This document shows positions 21,165 to 32,200 of a stretch of 64,000 bases of DNA, in pieces. Position 1 is the first letter of the stretch. Each line of letters begins with the position of its first letter. A program made the translations under genes and the position numbers. The stretch lies in assembly GCA_026119855.1 (NCBI GenBank), contig JAOWBW010000380.1, forward strand, positions 1-64,000, given 5' to 3'. The stretch is from Campanula takesimana. Taxonomy: Eukaryota; Streptophyta; Magnoliopsida; Asterales; Campanulaceae. A model generated the notes under the pieces. That model was not told where the DNA came from and searched no databases. It saw only the letters and a list, made by a program, of their open reading frames with translations.

Positions 21165-21620
21165 CTGAAATCTGGAAAACTAACTGAAATCTTGAAATTT
21201 AACTGGAAAGTGTCAAAAAACTGACTGGAACCGTTAAAAAATTGACTGGAACCGTTAAAAACTGACTGGAAAACTGGAAAAAATTAACTAAAAACTGACA
21301 ATTTGACAAACTAACTGGAACCTTAGAAAACTGACTGGAAATCTGAAAAAAATTAACTGAAAACTGATAAAACTAACTGGAACCGTTAAAAAATGACTGG
21401 AAATCTGAAAAAATTAACTGAAAACTGATAAACTAACTGGAACCGTTAAAAAACTGACTGGAAGTCTGAAAAAAACTAACTGAAAACTGATAAACTAACT
21501 GGAACCGTTAAAAAACTGACTGGAATTCGTTAAATAACTGACAGGAATCTGGAAACTAACTGGAATTTGTTAAATAACTGACTGGAAACTAACTGAAATT
21601 TGAAAATTAACTGGAGTCTT
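21165..21620. repeat. Minisatellite-like leader of the transposase gene
   Basis: Roughly 50-65-base units built from AACTGACTGGAA, CCGTTAAAAA and CTGATAAACTAACTGGAA recur across this stretch, just upstream of the transposase start. Similar words appear on the other side at 18260-18360. The role is unknown; they may be extra subterminal binding sites or part of the 5' leader. Confidence 0.75.
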
Positions 21621-22093
21621 TGAAGAGTAGAGAGAGAAATATGGAGAGAAGTAGTAGGGTAGAATTGTGGGAAAAGATTGGGAGGAGGGAGGGGATATTT
21701 ATAGTATCAAAAAACTGGAAAAAAAACTTTTTTTTTTTTTTCTGCATTATAGCCGTTTTTGGTCAGAAAAGTAACGGCCAAAAACTGACAAACTAGCCGT
21801 TTTGGACCTTTCTGGTCAACTAGCCGTTGGGGAGGGGCCACACTGGCATTTCTGGAAAATCCGGTTAAACCGTTAACCGCCGGTCTAACCGCCGGTTATA
21901 ACCGCCGGTCCAACCGGTTACTTAACCGACGGTTATAACCGCCGGTTTACCGGTTTGTGAAATGTCCAACCTTAACCGGACCGGCCCCATCCGGTTAACG
22001 TCCGAAACGGTTAGCCGGTTAGCCGGTTTGCCGGTTTTGACCGGCCGGTTAACCGCCGGTTAGCCGGTTCCGGCTAGGAATTGGACACGTCTA

Positions 22094-22402
22094 CAGCAAA
22101 CTAAGCTTTAGGACCAATCACATAAAACAGTAACACCTCAAAATATTCAAATGTTTCCTTGTCTAATGAACAACCAGGTTGTAGTCTACTCCAAAAACAG
22201 AAATTAAAGTAAAACACCAGTACAATTATATTACATGATCATCAAAGGAAATCGAAACTGAATCCAGTTTTTAGTGACAATCTCTACATGAATTTAATCT
22301 GATAGTGAAATGAAGATCCCAGGTATTTATTAGACAAGATATCTAATAATACACTCCCAGTTATAATCTGATAGTGAACTGAAGATCAAGTCTTTAACTT
22401 CA
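22094..22402. other. 3' flank of the NLP-like gene
   Basis: Between the hAT element and the NLP-like stop codon. AT-rich, no second gene. It probably contains the 3' untranslated region and polyadenylation signals of the NLP-like gene. Confidence 0.5.
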
Positions 22403-24683
22403 TCATTCCAGCTCAATTATCATCCTGATCAGATTCATGTGCTTCGATCTTGTCCATACCATACATTCCTGCAAGTCCATATCAGTTGCAAGTAAAACAG
22501 GTTCGATGGAGTCATTCAGGTACTTTATAACAAAAGACTTGTCCTTCAGCCAGCTCCGCCTATGTAATATACTCTCCATCAAATCTGCATAGCTCGATGA
22601 ATGCGGCAGGTAGAACCTTATGATATCCTCCTTGTACCTTACCTTTATGGTCATCAACTCCCCATGTGTTATCATTTGAACATCTGCGTAAATAGCAGAG
22701 GCCTCGGAAAGAGGCGTGCCGGGAGATAAAGACTCTGCCCGGGATCGATTTAATATAGGAATATCCGGTTGGTCTGCATACATTGTGTACCCATCTCGCT
22801 TCTCCCATTTCGTAGATGCAGTTTCGCTATTTCCCCAGCCACTACTTTCACTGTAAATAAATAAAATAACTATGAAAACCAATATTATGACTATGTGCAA
22901 TTTTTGTCTACTCACATTTAGTTGTGTGGTTCAGTAAACAAAAACACACAAAAAAACGAAGAAGCAATATCTAAGCCCATGTAAGATTTTAGACAAGACT
23001 GTGGATTATATATAGTATGAATATGTTTTTGGTTATATGCAGTCTAAATATGTTTTTGGTTATAATATATTTATAAAGCTAACCTTTCTGCTCTTTGTGC
23101 ACTTGTGTTGACTGGAAAAGAAGATTGTGGAATAAATGGATCCGACTCATTTATGTGCTTGCTTCTCAGGGAAGATGGCCAATAAGGTTTCTGACACGTA
23201 CTGATCATTGAACATTCAGTAGCTGCACAAAGTTAAATCAATGAGAAAATAACGTCTAACAAAAGGTTATGTGTATATTAAAAAAAATGAACTTACTTCC
23301 GAGGCTCTGCAAAGAATCCCCCTCTGATGTCGTAGGTGAGCTTATTGCCATGTAAGAAGTCAGCTCGTTACTGCTTTGTTCCCTTTGTTTGTGAGTTTCA
23401 TTTACTATTTCAATATACTTATCCCCTGTTACAACCTTGAAGCTTCTTAATTGTTGATTCATTGTTGCCAATATTGAGGAAAACAAACTGTGGAGATCTT
23501 GATTATATGTCGTGTCTCTATAAAGAGAGACCTCGATTACAAGTTCATGATTGCCGGTTGAAATATTCCGCAAGCAAGCTGTGAAACAAGCTGCGACTCC
23601 TAACTTGCGTGCAAATACAACTTGAGGGTACTCACTAATGCTGAGTTGAGATACATCTCTGCAGTAGTAGAGATCGTGGGATGAAAGTGCCTTTCCAACA
23701 AGGCCTTGATTTACTTTTAATGGGCTTCTCAATTTCCAATCGTCAAGAAATGTAAGATGTTGTTGGTCAGCAAAAAATGACATTTTAGGGCTTGGGACCA
23801 ATAATTCGCCCTGGAAGCTTACCCAGATAACTCCAAGAGCTAACCTATATGTCCTGCACACTTGTTCCACAGCTGTCTCGATTTCATTTTGTATCTGGCT
23901 TTCATATGTTTGATTGATCTGGTATGATGAATTAAGAATATGATGAACTACCGGATTAAAAGTTAGTATTAATAAAATGAAACTGAAAACGTACAACCAC
24001 TGTGCTTACTTGAATGAAAAATTGTAGCATGTCTGTAGTGCTCAGACGTTGGCTCTACAAGGAAAACATAAAGGTGAAATTAAAGCATTTAGATGTGCAA
24101 TGGAATCTTGGAGAATCTATTTTCACCGAATACTAACCTTTAGTGCCAAATTGACACTTTCGACATCATACAAAGGTGAAATGGTAGTAGGTATAGGGGA
24201 AAGTAGCTCAAGGACACCACCACAAGCCAATCCAGGAAGTTGAAACACGGGCAAGGCCCGGATAGACTTTATACCACACCTTATGGCAAAGTCACGTTGT
24301 GGATACTCAATCACAGAGTAATACTCCGGCTCTGGACCAAACTCAGGCAATTGATTCCGGAAAACGCGACCAACTATACCCGACGCCTCCTCATCAGCAA
24401 CTAATAATTTATATCCAACACAATGCTTTCTGTACTTCTTGAGCTTTTCATTCTTAATACCCGGATTAGAGAAAGCAAAGGGTTGAAGAGCGGTTGTAAG
24501 GTAAAGTTCACCCTCTATCTCCTCTACTCCCCAAAATTGAAACAGTACGTCACGAGGAATGTAGCCTTCAAAATAGAAAGAATCGCACAAATCTTTGATT
24601 CGGTTTTGAATATCAAAACTCATCGAAACAAGAGCATCACAACTTTCTTTTTCTACCCTCATTCTATCCATCATTTCCTCCAT
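22403..24683 (-). CDS. NLP-like protein with GAF-like and PB1 domains but no RWP-RK (five exons)
   Basis: Exons inferred from GT-AG sites and phase: 24683-24138, 24054-24010, 23918-23297, 23222-23084, 22850-22403. The joined length (1800 nt with stop) stays open and gives 599 aa. Exon 1 carries NIN-like N-terminal blocks (YLTTALQPFAFSN, ASGIVGRVFRNQ, EYPQRDFAIRCGI, GGVLELLS). Exon 3 carries the second GAF-like part (YCRDVSQLSISEYPQVVFAR). Exon 5 carries a C-terminal PB1 domain of about 85 residues (MTIKVRYKEDIIRFYLP to LATDMDLQEC). In known NLPs an RWP-RK DNA-binding domain lies between these; here exon 3 passes through short low-complexity exon 4 to PB1 with no RWP-RK block and no gap in phase. 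NLPs are nuclear nitrate-response regulators whose PB1 domain mediates protein-protein contact. This product could only act through partners, which is inference. The start is ATG at 24683; the upstream in-frame codon is GTG preceded by a stop. Confidence 0.8.
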
Positions 24684-25859
24684 GAATTTCACTCTCTATG
24701 AAATCCCACTACACATACACACAGGCAATTAATCGAAATTGTAGGTAAATAACAACTTTGAAAAACAAAGAGAAATGGAATCAAGTTAATCCGTAAAAGC
24801 CGATTTCCACAAAATTAGAAGAAAAATTGGCAACAATACTTGTAGTCAACTTGTCACCCATAAATTAAAACTTGTGGCCCTCCTTTTAGACCTACAGAGT
24901 CACATGTAGTAGAGGAATGATATTTCCTTGTTTTGAACCCATGTTTTGTCGGCTGTTTAATACTCCCTCCAATGTGTCTAACAGCAAGAGTCTTACTTTC
25001 CCGTTTGGTAAGTCCAAGAGTAAAAATCTTTTTTCTAAAATGACAAAGAATCTTTACTATTTGTCTCACTCATTCTTTCTCCTACTTTACTTTTATACTC
25101 ACAACACCAATCAACTTAGTAATAGTATAGATAGTGGCAGAGTCGAGATTTTTTTGAAACCGGGCAAGATTATTTTTATTTAAAATTATTGTAATGTAAT
25201 ACTTAAATTTAATTTTAAAGGGGGCAAAAATATGAAATAGTGTTATTTTTTTATAATGTAAAGTGATTCAAATATAATTTCAAAATTTTTTTGGGGAAAC
25301 TAGTTTCTCTATAAGTAATAAAAAGTTTTGTTTTTAAAGGGTTTAAAGTTTAGGGTTTAAGGTTTAGGTTTTAGGGTTTTAGGTTTAAGGGTTAAAAACA
25401 AGACTTTTATAATTTAGGGATGGAAGAACTAGTTTCCTCCAAAACACACTCATATAATTTTTTATAGTAAACCCAAAAATCATTTAGTTTGCAATTGGGT
25501 GAGCGGCAGAATAGCTTAGTGGGCAGGCATCATTTCATCCATGAATTTCGAAACAAGACCAGCTTTACTTTTACTTCCTTTTTCTACACTCATTGTACCC
25601 ATCTCCCTTTCTCTCTCTATGAAATCCCACTACACAGATGCTCCTTATTCGCCCTAATCGGAATTGTATGTAAATAAAAACTTTGAAAAACAAAGTGAAT
25701 TGTTCTGGCTTTTTCTATTGCCTACTTGTTTAGTGTGTTCTCTTTCTTCGAATATGTTAACCATATATTATTATATTCATTATGGCTCACAGTTAATTAA
25801 GTTTTTTCTACTGCCTACTTGTTTAGTGTGTCCTCTTTCTTCGAATTCTCTGTCCCTAC
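24684..25859. other. Upstream region of the NLP-like gene with MITE and duplicated NLP 5' relic
   Basis: Positions 24693-24880 match 9851-10020. Next is a diverged MITE piece from 24959 (TACTCCCTCCAATGTGTCT), then degenerate telomere-like words at 25335-25393, and then a relic of the NLP 5' end at 25490-25690 (GGTGAGCGGCAGAATAGCTT; ATGAATTTCGAAACAAGACC), also seen at 9705-9940. A tandem pair near 25706-25753 and 25800-25847 shares GCCTACTTGTTTAGTGTG. No open gene. Confidence 0.6.
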
Positions 25860-26522
25860 TAGAGATGACCAACGCCGGTTCCGGTTCGGCTTTTATGTGA
25901 ACCTTAACCGGTCCTTGGTTACACCGGTTCCGATTCCGGTTGTCACAATCCGGTTCCGGTCCGGTTCCGCGGTACCTTTTTTTTATTATCATACAATAAT
26001 GAATAAACAACTTAAAGTATTTCATAAGTGATTTAAAAAAAAAAAAAAAAAAAGCAAAATCAACATTATATTGAAAAAACAAACATAGAAAAAATAAAAT
26101 AAATGATAGTATATAAAAGAAAGAAGGGACGGTACCCTTTAAATTTTATTAATTAAATGCAAATTTACAATGAGGGGGACAACCAAATTTTTATTATTTT
26201 CATTCACTGAATTTGGCTAAAAATCAGTCAAAATACAACTTTTCTTGTCAACCTTCCATTAGTAACGGTTAATTCTGATGAAACGGTTAGAAATCTAATG
26301 ATTTTGATGGTTTTTTAACGGTTTTACTGACGGTTCCGGTTCACGGTTTGGTTGGGCGGTTCGGAACCGCCGGTTCACGGTTTTTTGGGGGGTTGAACCT
26401 TAACCGGCCCTTATCCAAAACGGTTCCGGTTCCGGTTTTCGTGGCGGTTCATGGCGGTTACGGTTTTTTCGGTTCCAGTTTCGGGCCGGTTCGACGGTTC
26501 CGGTCCGGTTTGGCCATCCCTA
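25860..26522. mobile_element. Non-autonomous hAT element (copy C) with autonomous-element interior
   Basis: TAGAGATGACC at the left, GGCCATCCCTA at the right, perfect 8-bp duplication GTCCCTAC (25852-25859 and 26523-26530). CCGGTTCC arrays at both ends. The interior at about 26115-26190 (GGGACGGTACCC, then TTTTATTAATTAAA, then GGGGGACAACCAAA) matches 18758-18822 of the autonomous hAT element, just past its transposase stop. Length 663 bp. Confidence 0.93.
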
Positions 26523-27859
26523 GTCCCTACACTATACTTCTATCTTCCGATTTTTCTCTTAAAATGTATCTCCCGCATCTGTGCTTCTTTCTCCGATACC
26601 TCTTGCTCTTCATCCATGATCACTAATTTTTTTAGACAAATATGATAATGAGTTGCAATGTAAATTATGATAGAGGACCTCTTAGAATTACTATAGAGGA
26701 AAAGAGGAAAAGGGTTATTCCTTAAAAGCACTCATGATTGAAAATCGGGACGTATTGCCTATATTCTTTATCTTTGACATGGCTTTAATGGCATAACTGT
26801 AATCTCGAACTTGTGCTATTTATTATGGAAATCCATAGCACGTAGACTACTAGTGAGTAAGAAACTTTTATGTTTTAAGAGGTGATAATAATCTTACTAT
26901 ATGATATTATATTGGATGATTTATATCCAATTCAATTGAAGTAAGAATATTTTAACTTATATTTATGACTATAAAAGTCTTTCTACTTATTAGTCTTGAT
27001 AAAAAAAATTACAATTGTTAAAATGGCTAGATTGTTTACCCTAATATTATTAGGATTAGTGTATTAAGTTATTTAGTTTGACTTAAATAGTTAAACCAGT
27101 TAAAGTTAAATTAGAGTTTTTCACTAAAACTCAAAGACCCAAGTTGTCATTGGCCGGTGCTTTACTTTAAGTTGTGCTAGGAAATTGACAAAAGTCCTCA
27201 TTTAACCCAAACCCGGCAGGTTGGATTCATACCTGGACTTGGACCCGGGACTGGGTTTGTCCATCTCTATATATTACCAAGAATAAATAACACAAACCAT
27301 GGACCAACCAAATGTCAGTATTAATTTTTTACCGATAGGTCGATTGGAGTGATTTTTTCGAGACATCGTGATATTAAACAGAATAATTTCTATCAACTTA
27401 CCATATCAAGCAACTTATCTCTGCAACTTGGTTGTGCACTTACACTCTCTCTGTCCTATAATAAATGTCACATTTGACATGTCAACCTTTCTAAAGGAGA
27501 TGTTTTACTTGTTTACACATTCAATGTTAAAAAACACATTATATTTATTATAAGACAGACTTGATGGGGCATATTGGTAAACACCGAAGAAATGGACACG
27601 GAGGGTCATTGCAGCCACAAAAATAACATGAAATTGAGAAAAATGGGAGGAGAAAAGAAAATCATGAACTTGTAGAGTTCCTTGATACGTTGCGACACAA
27701 ACCTGAGATAGATAAAGTAAGAATTCTTCTTCCCATTATTTATGTTAACATTTTTTTTCCTTTTTATATATATAAAAAAATGGTCTAGAAGCACAACCTT
27801 CCATCTGTTCTTATTGAAAAATAAAAAACTTGAAATAGAGTGAGAAAATCTTAAGATGT
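26523..27859. other. Gene-free stretch with a small MITE and a hAT end
   Basis: A hAT-type right end (GGGTTTGTCCATCTCTA) lies at about 27254-27270, with CCGGG-type words before it but no clear left end. A 130-bp MITE at about 27436-27566 has inverted ends CTCTCTGTCCTATAATAAATG and TTTATTATAAGACAGA. The rest is AT-rich and shows nothing. Confidence 0.45.
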
Positions 27860-28318
27860 GATGTAGGAAGGTTCGCGGATCGTACGACGACGAAATTGAG
27901 TTGCGGCAGGATTTTGCAATTAGGTCGTCCGGGCTCAGAATGGCTATTAAGAGTACTTTTCGGAAAAGGAATTTCGCCACGAACAAGACACATCACTTCG
28001 TCATGACGTACGATGTTTTTCGGGCATCCGAAATCGTTTAGGGCTCGGAAATAGTCTTTTTCTTTTAAAAACAATTATTTTTAATTTCGAATTTTATTTC
28101 CTTATTTCGTTTGGTTTTGGGTTTTGGTTTCTTAGTTGCCCTAGTGGTATTTAAACACTTTTCTTATGCTGTAGTAGTCAGATTATTATTTTTATTCAAC
28201 TAAGAGTTTTCTCTTATTCTCTGGTGGATTCCAGGTTTTATCTTTTCTAGGGTTTATTGCTGGTAAACTCTTGTGTTTAGCGCTTGCTATTCACGAATAT
28301 TGCTTCCGTTTTGCGTCA
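27860..28318 (+). repeat. Possible LTR fragment
   Basis: GC-richer than its surroundings. It contains a TATA-like TATTTAAACAC at about 28149, then a leader-like stretch ending TTCCGTTTTGCGTCA at 28318, which resembles an LTR R-U5 end. A plus-strand frame without ATG is open at about 27867-28039 (for example RKRNFATNKTHHFVM). No partner LTR or TSD was found. Confidence 0.3.
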
Positions 28319-28408
28319 AGATGGAAAAGATTCTTGAAATTAGAGAAAAGAGATAGAAAAATGAAAGAATTATTTCATTATATGACCAATTAATAATAAT
28401 AATATTTG

Positions 28409-29232
28409 GTCTAATTTGGTTAAATCGGTAAAACTCAGTCAAACTCAGTCACACTCTTATAACTAGTGTATATGACCAATTCTTCTCTTATAATTGAAGT
28501 ATAAGAGCCATTTTTTCACATTTTTCACAAAATAATAATAATATATTTTTATTAGTGTTGACTTTCATATTCGGTCAAACAACATTCAACTCTTATAACT
28601 GACACATAAGACTTATCCACCACTTATAATTTACATATAAAGTCAAATATATTTCACTTTAAAAAAAATAGAAATTTTTTTTTGGTCAAACTTTGTCAAA
28701 TTCAATCAACTCTTATAACTAGTGTATAAGACTCATTCTTCTCTTATAGTTGAAATATAAAAGTCATTTTTCACATTTTTTCACAAAATAAAAAAAATAA
28801 AATAAAAATATTTTATTAATTTTGACTTTTGTATTCGGTCAAACATCAGTTAACTCTTATAACTGACACATAAGACATGTCCATCTCTTATATTTAAGAT
28901 ATAAGAGTAAAAGAAATCATTTTTTTAGAAGAAAAAAAAAAGTTAATTCTATCTGGTCAAACTCTTATAATTAGTTTATAAGACCAATTCTCTTCTTATA
29001 ATTGAAGCATATGAGTCATTTTTTCACAAAATAAAATCAAATTTTTAAGTATTTTATTAATGTTGATTTTTATATTCGGTCAAACATCAGTCAACTCTTA
29101 TAACTGTTACATAAGACTTGTGCATCTCTTAAAAAGTGCATAAACAAAACATGGTTAGTGAAGCAAGTGTTTGTATTCTTAAAAAGTTTGAATAGTCAAA
29201 TACGAAGATGTTTTGGGGGACGGAGGGAGTAT
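28409..29232. repeat. Tandem repeat of about 270 bp, three units, ending in a MITE terminus
   Basis: Units begin near 28409, 28684 and 28964, and share CTCTTATAACTAGTGTATA, TCTTATAATTGAAGTATA, ATTCGGTCAAACA and CTCTTATAACTGACACATAAG. After the third, incomplete unit, the sequence runs into a Stowaway-type right end (TTTTGGGGGACGGAGGGAGTA at 29212-29232), whose preceding 80 bases match the MITE at 32907-33093. Confidence 0.75.
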
Positions 29233-30201
29233 AAGTTTGCAATGATTTCACGAATTCATGTTAGTGCAGAAAAGGTCAACAGCTCATAAAAAAGAAAAAG
29301 GATAGATTTGTTTGTAATTATTATCATCATTTCTTGATTTGATCATCATATCCATTATCCAGTATAACATCTTTTCCCAAGAGAAAATCTCATTTAATTT
29401 CACTACCTTTGGGACACTCCAGATGAGAGCAGCTTGATCCCAAGTAGCAGCCGTGGATGTAATGCGATAGACCGATAGTCAACATCCCATCGTCTATGGA
29501 TCATCAAACTTGGATACAACAAATCAAGCTCCACAACCTCTGGCGAAGCCAACAACACCCCAATCGGTCCCAACTCCGGGCACTCAACGGGTCAAATTTG
29601 GTCATATCATTTTCGACTTTCAGATCTGGACAGATTTGGAAGATCCCGGCCAGATCTGCACGGATCGGAGACGTTTATTTCGTCGGAGGTAGTCGGAGAA
29701 GCCGGGGATGAGAGAAAGAAGATGTCGGAGTGCTCTCGGCCGGCGACTGGCGACAGAGGAAGGACGGGGGAAGAGACAATGGGAGAGAAAGAGTTCGTGT
29801 GTGTGGGAGAAGATCTGGAGATGAAACGACCATTTTTGACGCTGCCGTCGCCGTCACCGTAGATGATGAGAAGCCGGTGATTGTTTGGAGAGAGAGAGAG
29901 AGAGAGAGAAATAGAGAGAAGGAAGTGTGTGTGTGTGTGTGTGTGTTTAGAGAGAGAGCGTGAGTTGGGACTGGGAGGAGGGAGAGGAGTGGTGGTTTAG
30001 GGTTTTGTTTAAGGGGTGGGGGTAATTTCGGTATATATGTGTTTAATTTGACCGGTCAATGGAGGAGGCTAGGGGTGTATGGAGAATTTGGATCTCAGCC
30101 CAACTCCTTATTTGGTATTTGGTTTGGGCTGGGATTTATGTGTAATAAAATCTCACACTGGGGGCTCTTGGGAAAAAATTCCAAATATTTACACATATCT
30201 A
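29233..30201. other. Gene-free stretch with GA/GT microsatellites
   Basis: A GA run (29888-29909) is followed by a GT run (29925-29946). The 29540-29880 part is GC-richer than its surroundings and might be an old 5' leader or exon, but no protein family is recognisable in any frame. Confidence 0.35.
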
Positions 30202-31558
30202 TGTTGGGTTTCGTGCAATCATGCGCATCGGAAGAATAACATGAAGAAACCCAAAAACCAAGATCCGTTATGTTCAATAATTCATAATATGAAGATGAAA
30301 GAAACTAACCCTTGTAGATCGATATGTGAAAACTTGAATTAAGATGCAAATGCGTGCACCCTCTATCGGTGATCCACACTTCGAACAGATTTCAAGAACA
30401 CCTTCTTGAACTTAACTGCTAGGTCTTCAGTTTGAAAAACTATGGTGAACAACAATTCTTCAAAGCTCCTAATGATTATTGAAGTTTGATAATTGGGAAT
30501 AATCAAATTCAACAACCCAAGAATATAATGTGTATTCTCTCTCTCCAAGAAAGAGTTTGTGATTTGCAAAATCAATGCATGGGGAACTATTCCCGGTTGT
30601 CTACATTATATACAAGGGGTTTCCAAAATCCTTTAGGACTTAGGTATTCTTGTCCAACAAGAATTGCCAAAAATTAAACTGCCAGCCGGGGGGCCACTGT
30701 ACGGCTCCCCTTGCCAGTTTCCTTGTTTTCCGTTCCTTTTAATTATTCGTTTTGCGTGTGTGACCGAATAGGATTATACTAAGTTGGCGACGAGTCCGAA
30801 CCATTCAAACCTCGTAAGTCATAAGCGGACTCTAGCAAGCCATTATGACTACCCAATTAGTATAACTTTGAAATCAAAAGTTTCTTAAAATAGAACATAA
30901 GAAATCTCTTTGTTACACGATGTCTATTGAACGTAAGCCATGGTCAACGGTCAACTTACCTATGTTCAATGTTTTCTCGATCCCGAATGTGTTGATAATA
31001 CAAATGACATTGATCCAATCAATTCATTTGAGTATGGCCATGCATTTCATCAATACCATTCATCGAGTGGCCAAAGCTTGACATCTCTCTTGACGAGGAA
31101 CAAATCTCATCTTGGCTTATTACTCTTTCCTACATGATTCCGATTATGCCAATCATATTCTTTATAGCTACCCGGTTAAGGGTAACGTTTGAATATGTCA
31201 AACATAATGTTCATCACGTGGAAGACTGTAATAACCTTAGGTCTAGAGATTCCAGTGATATAACTATATGAGATTTAATTATAACATTATGACCATGACA
31301 TAAATCTCATAAGAGTCAGTCCAGTATTTGTTCTCCAACAAATACCCATAAGTCTAATTAGACTTATACTAATAATTAATCATCATATGATTATCTATTA
31401 AACTTATATTAATAATTAATCATAATTATCAGGGACGGGGATTATTATAATAAACATGCAAAAGATATAATAATCAAAGATTCAATATCTTTATTAAAGC
31501 ATAAGTAAATGATAACATTAATTGTTCAAATAACGTGCCTAGAGCACACACACCAACA
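30202..31558 (-). repeat. Probable solo LTR of a Copia element
   Basis: Plus-strand ends TGTTGGGTTTCGTGC (30202) and CACACACACCAACA (31558). The flanking pentamers ATCTA and ATCTC differ by one base. On the minus strand it starts TGTTGGTGTGTGTGCTCTAG, a familiar Copia LTR start, and ends with CCGATGCGCATGATTGCACG before CCCAACA. No primer site or polypurine tract adjoins it, so it is solo. Length 1357 bp. Confidence 0.65.
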
Positions 31559-31912
31559 ATCTCCTCTATCAGCAATGTTATCTTCAGTTGGTACTCTGCA
31601 TATATTTACAATTTGATTCACCATCCAACCCTATCCATAGCTCATAGAACAACAAAGAATCAGTAAAAGGGTTAGAGCATTAAACATTTTAGTAGCCATA
31701 TATTGTTGTTTGAATGTATTTGTTGAACTGTAATATTTCTGGAACTTTTTATTTTATTTTATTATATTTTTATTTATTTATTTTTTTGGGGTGGGGGTGG
31801 GGGGGGGGGGGGGGGGGGCGGGGAGGGTTTGCAAATAGTTTGAATGTATTTGTTGCTGAAAGAATAAAGAATTTGAATGATATTGTTTGTTGTTTGGGTA
31901 TTCATAGCTCTT
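31559..31912. other. AT-rich spacer with a long G run
   Basis: No gene. A T/A-rich tract changes to a nearly uninterrupted G tract at 31787-31827, a strong G-quadruplex candidate and a probable assembly-difficult site. Confidence 0.6.
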
Positions 31913-32200
31913 ATACTCCCTCCGTCCCATCTTAAACTTAAAAGAAAAAATTGGTACAAAATTAAGATTAGAATTTTTATATTATAAAATATAGATAGTG
32001 GGGTAGAGTGTTGTGAGTATATATAAAGTAGGTAGGAGAGAAAAAGTGTGGCAGGAAATAGTTAGTGGATAGTTGTTGTGTGTATGACATGTAGGTCCCA
32101 CTAAATAAAAAAGTATAAATAACTTTCTTTTTTGGATTTTAAAGTTTAAAATGGGACACCCAAAAACAAAATTTTTGAAGTTTAAACTGAGACGGAGTAT
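31913..32200. mobile_element. Stowaway-type MITE
   Basis: TACTCCCTCCGTCCCATCTT at the left, AAACTGAGACGGAGTATA at the right, TA borders. The internal stretch with GTTGTGAGTATA and GTTAGTGGATAGTTGTTG resembles other MITEs of the window (16110-16377, 60180-60390). The next 700 bases (32201-32906) hold nothing recognisable. Confidence 0.82.

Larger units (their letters stand above)
17906..22093 (-). mobile_element. Complete autonomous-type hAT transposon
   Basis: A 4188-bp element with inverted ends TAGAGGTGTCCAAT / ATTGGACACGTCTA and a perfect 8-bp target duplication CAGCAAAC (17898-17905 and 22094-22101). Both subterminal regions are dense in CCGGTTAACC words (17920-18220 and 21850-22080). 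A 147-bp unit is present twice in tandem at 17961-18254. Tandem words of the CTAACTGGAACCGTTAAAAA type flank the transposase gene, at 18260-18360 and 21165-21620. The single gene is an open transposase frame on the minus strand. The element lies about 310 bp past the stop codon of the NLP-like gene. Confidence 0.95.

Noticed and set aside
22851..23083. A hidden RWP-RK exon in the NLP-like gene
   Set aside because: The intron holds only AT-rich sequence; no frame has the RWP-RK signature, and flanking exon phases already fit.
28409..29150. CRISPR-like repeat pattern
   Set aside because: Unit length about 270 bases, plant genome, no short direct repeats with unique spacers; it is a tandem repeat.
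31714..31959. Small frames across the G run
   Set aside because: Homopolymer artefacts without domain.
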